From positions 1 to 6,363 of the forward strand of contig CATLIJ010000154.1 in NCBI GenBank assembly GCA_949948825.1: DNA of 6,363 nucleotides. Direction: 5' to 3'. Of this stretch, positions 5,031-6,363 are shown in pieces; positions within the stretch are counted from its first letter, which is position 1, and every line of letters starts with the position of its first letter. Both the position numbers and the translations under genes were made by a program. The stretch is from an uncultured Clostridiaceae bacterium. GTDB lineage: Bacteria > Bacillota > Clostridia > Lachnospirales > Lachnospiraceae. Below the pieces are notes generated by a model that saw only the letters and a program-made list of their open reading frames with translations, was not told the DNA's origin and made no database searches.

Positions 5031-5594
5031 CTAACAATATTTCCGGGCATAGGCCATGATGGCTGCCACAGTTTTGGCGTCTGTCATCTTTCCCGAATAA
5101 ATCAATTCCTGCAGATCCTCCACAGACCACTCCTCCACATAGATTTCCTCATCTTCATCTAAATGCTGATGAGAAGGAATGAGATTTCTTGCCACAAATA
5201 TATCAATCGCTTCATCGCAAAAAGCAACTGTGGTGTTCAGACTCATCAGATATTCCAGCTTATCACACCGAAAACCAGTTTCCTCCTCCAGTTCCCGGTA
5301 AGCACATTCCATCTTTGGCTCCTTCGGGTCGTCCAGCTTCCCTGCCGGAATCTCCAGCGTCTCCCGGTCCAGGGCATTGCGGAACTGGCGCACCATAAGA
5401 ATCTTGCCCTCTGTTGTAACCGGCACCACGGCTGCTGCCCCGTCATGATGAATAAAATCCCAATGAGCCTCATGACCATTGGCAATCACAGTATCCTCAT
5501 AGATCTTCAAAATTGTTCCTGTAAATTTCAGTTTACGGTCCAGCCGAATCACTGGCTGGACCACACCCTTTTTCTTCGAATCTCTGCTTTCCAT
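5031..5594 (-). CDS. nudF: Nudix hydrolase, ADP-ribose pyrophosphatase type
   Basis: A 187-residue Nudix protein. The Nudix box runs from Gly85 to Phe108 (GKLDD...RELEEETGF), with the metal-binding core Arg100-Glu101 and Glu103-104-105. The Gly-to-Arg distance is one residue longer than the consensus. Upstream, an N-terminal beta-strand region (FTGTILKIYEDTV, WDFIHHDGAAAVVP) and VRQFRNALDRETLEIPAG match the ADP-ribose pyrophosphatase family (NudF/YqkG), which splits ADP-ribose to AMP and ribose-5-phosphate in the cytoplasm. The acidic DEDEEIYVEEWS (146-157) fits the family's catalytic-loop region. The segment usually written SPGFxxE appears as TTVAFCDE, so the proline typical of ADP-ribose hydrolases is a valine; substrate preference is therefore less certain. 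AAAGG (5608-5604) precedes the ATG by 9 nt. It follows proC by 81 bp, and the spoIIM-like gene comes next. Confidence 0.9.
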   Translation of the reverse strand: MESRDSKKKGVVQPVIRLDRKLKFTGTILKIYEDTVIANGHEAHWDFIHHDGAAAVVPVTTEGKILMVRQFRNALDRETLEIPAGKLDDPKEPKMECAYRELEEETGFRCDKLEYLMSLNTTVAFCDEAIDIFVARNLIPSHQHLDEDEEIYVEEWSVEDLQELIYSGKMTDAKTVAAIMAYARKYC

Positions 5595-5675
5595 ATCTCT
5601 CTGCCTTTCCTGTACGCGGACTGCAACAGCGTCCGAATCATCTCAATTTCATAACAGTTCAAATCACATGATCTA
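5595..5675. promoter_or_regulatory. Spacer between proC and nudF with a small hairpin
   Basis: An 81-bp gap. CGGAC (5617-5621) and GTCCG (5631-5635) form a 5-bp hairpin in the nudF leader, too small and without a U tract to terminate proC. No promoter that I would defend. Read-through from proC into nudF is plausible. Confidence 0.3.
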
Positions 5676-6362
5676 CTACCGGATATTCTCACACTTTCTA
5701 TAACAGGCGTCGCAGGCCTTCACCACAGCATTGCGAAGTCCATACTCCTCCAGAGCGGCTACCGCCTCAATGGTGGTGCCTCCCGGCGAGCAGACCTGGT
5801 CCTTTAAAATGCCAGGATGCTGTCCGGTTTCCAACATAAGCTTCGCACTTCCCAGCACTGCCTGAGCTGCCATCTCATAAGCCAGATTCCGCGGAAGCCC
5901 ATACTTTACCCCGCTGTCTGCCAGCGCCTCCAGAAAAAGATACACATAAGCAGGAGAACTTCCGCTAACACATACCACTGCATTGATAAGCTTCTCTTCC
6001 ACCAGCGCCATTTTCCCAAAGGATTCAAAAAACCGCCGGATACAATCCTGCTCCTCTTTTGAGAACAGACCCGCGTCATAGCAGACTCCGGTCATGCCTT
6101 CCCCTACCAGCGCAGGCGTGTTGGGCATGGCCCGGACCACCCTGCATTCTTCTCCAAAATACTCCTTTAAGTCTGCAATAGTCACTCCTGGAGCAATGGA
6201 AATCAATACCTGCTTTCCCGTAATTCCACTGCGTATCTCTTTTACTGCCGCCCCCAGCTGCTGCGGCTTTACCGCCAGAACAACAAACCAGGAGGAATCT
6301 GCACAGGCAAAACCGCTGTCTGCCTTTTTTGCCCCAATGGCAGCAGATACATTCTCTGCCCT
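5676..6362 (-). CDS. proC: Pyrroline-5-carboxylate reductase, N-terminus beyond the right edge
   Basis: The last 228 residues, ending in TAG at 5678-5676; roughly 40 N-terminal residues, including the Gly-rich nucleotide-binding loop, should lie outside. Known role: NAD(P)H-dependent reduction of pyrroline-5-carboxylate to proline in the cytoplasm, as an oligomer. Visible landmarks: VVLAVKPQ at the end of the Rossmann half (6261-6278 holds LAVKPQ), AMPNTPALVGEGM (MPNTP at 6114-6128), SGSSPAYVYLFLEALADSG in the dimerisation domain, and the P5CR signature LKDQVCSPGGTTIEAVAALEE region (5745-5807). The frame is open and ProC-like all the way to the edge, so an internal TTG at 6206 should not be taken as the start. 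The C-terminus (ACYRKCENIR) is of normal length. Intact as far as visible. Confidence 0.95.
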   Translation of the reverse strand, partial: RAENVSAAIGAKKADSGFACADSSWFVVLAVKPQQLGAAVKEIRSGITGKQVLISIAPGVTIADLKEYFGEECRVVRAMPNTPALVGEGMTGVCYDAGLFSKEEQDCIRRFFESFGKMALVEEKLINAVVCVSGSSPAYVYLFLEALADSGVKYGLPRNLAYEMAAQAVLGSAKLMLETGQHPGILKDQVCSPGGTTIEAVAALEEYGLRNAVVKACDACYRKCENIR

Positions 6363-6363
6363 C

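Noticed and set aside
5163..5654. Rightward 163-codon open frame opposite nudF
   Set aside because: It is the antisense of a clear Nudix gene, with Cys/His/Gln-rich composition and no motif or ribosome binding site.

Overview
The window looks like a chromosomal segment from a low-to-mid GC, spore-forming Clostridia, most likely Lachnospiraceae. The evidence is the nudF - spoIIM - xerD gene order (nudF, spoIIM and xerD also lie close together in Bacillus subtilis), the character of the proteins, and strong AGGAGG-type ribosome binding sites. The taxon call is inference.

Layout, left to right: the last 42 codons of upp (uracil phosphoribosyltransferase) run rightwards and stop at 130. Every other gene runs leftwards. 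A 256-bp convergent intergenic region (131-386) holds a perfect 13-bp inverted repeat and a 19-bp inverted fragment of a repeat found elsewhere in the window. Next, read on the minus strand from upstream to downstream, are proC (5' end outside the window), nudF-like ADP-ribose pyrophosphatase, a spoIIM-like membrane protein, xerD, topB (DNA topoisomerase III), and a stand-alone left-handed beta-helix protein resembling the GlmU acetyltransferase domain. xerD, topB and the beta-helix gene are tightly packed (19-bp gap, then a 4-bp ATGA overlap) and are probably co-transcribed. proC and nudF are 81 bp apart and may also be co-transcribed.

How they fit together: the genes are housekeeping (pyrimidine salvage, proline synthesis, nucleotide-sugar clean-up, chromosome resolution and decatenation) plus one sporulation gene. 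XerD and topoisomerase III both act on linked chromosomes, so their pairing makes biological sense. The beta-helix protein is probably a sugar-nucleotide acyltransferase, but its substrate cannot be read from sequence.

The unusual material is non-coding. The spoIIM-like gene is bracketed by two 86-bp direct repeats (78/86 identical, 654 bp apart). The 312-bp gap between nudF and spoIIM also carries a roughly 146-bp nested inverted-repeat element that can fold as a three-way junction: a 17-bp closing helix enclosing a long hairpin and a shorter, branched one. This looks like an interspersed MITE-like or structured-RNA element. I see no defence system, CRISPR array, transposase, tRNA or rRNA in the window.
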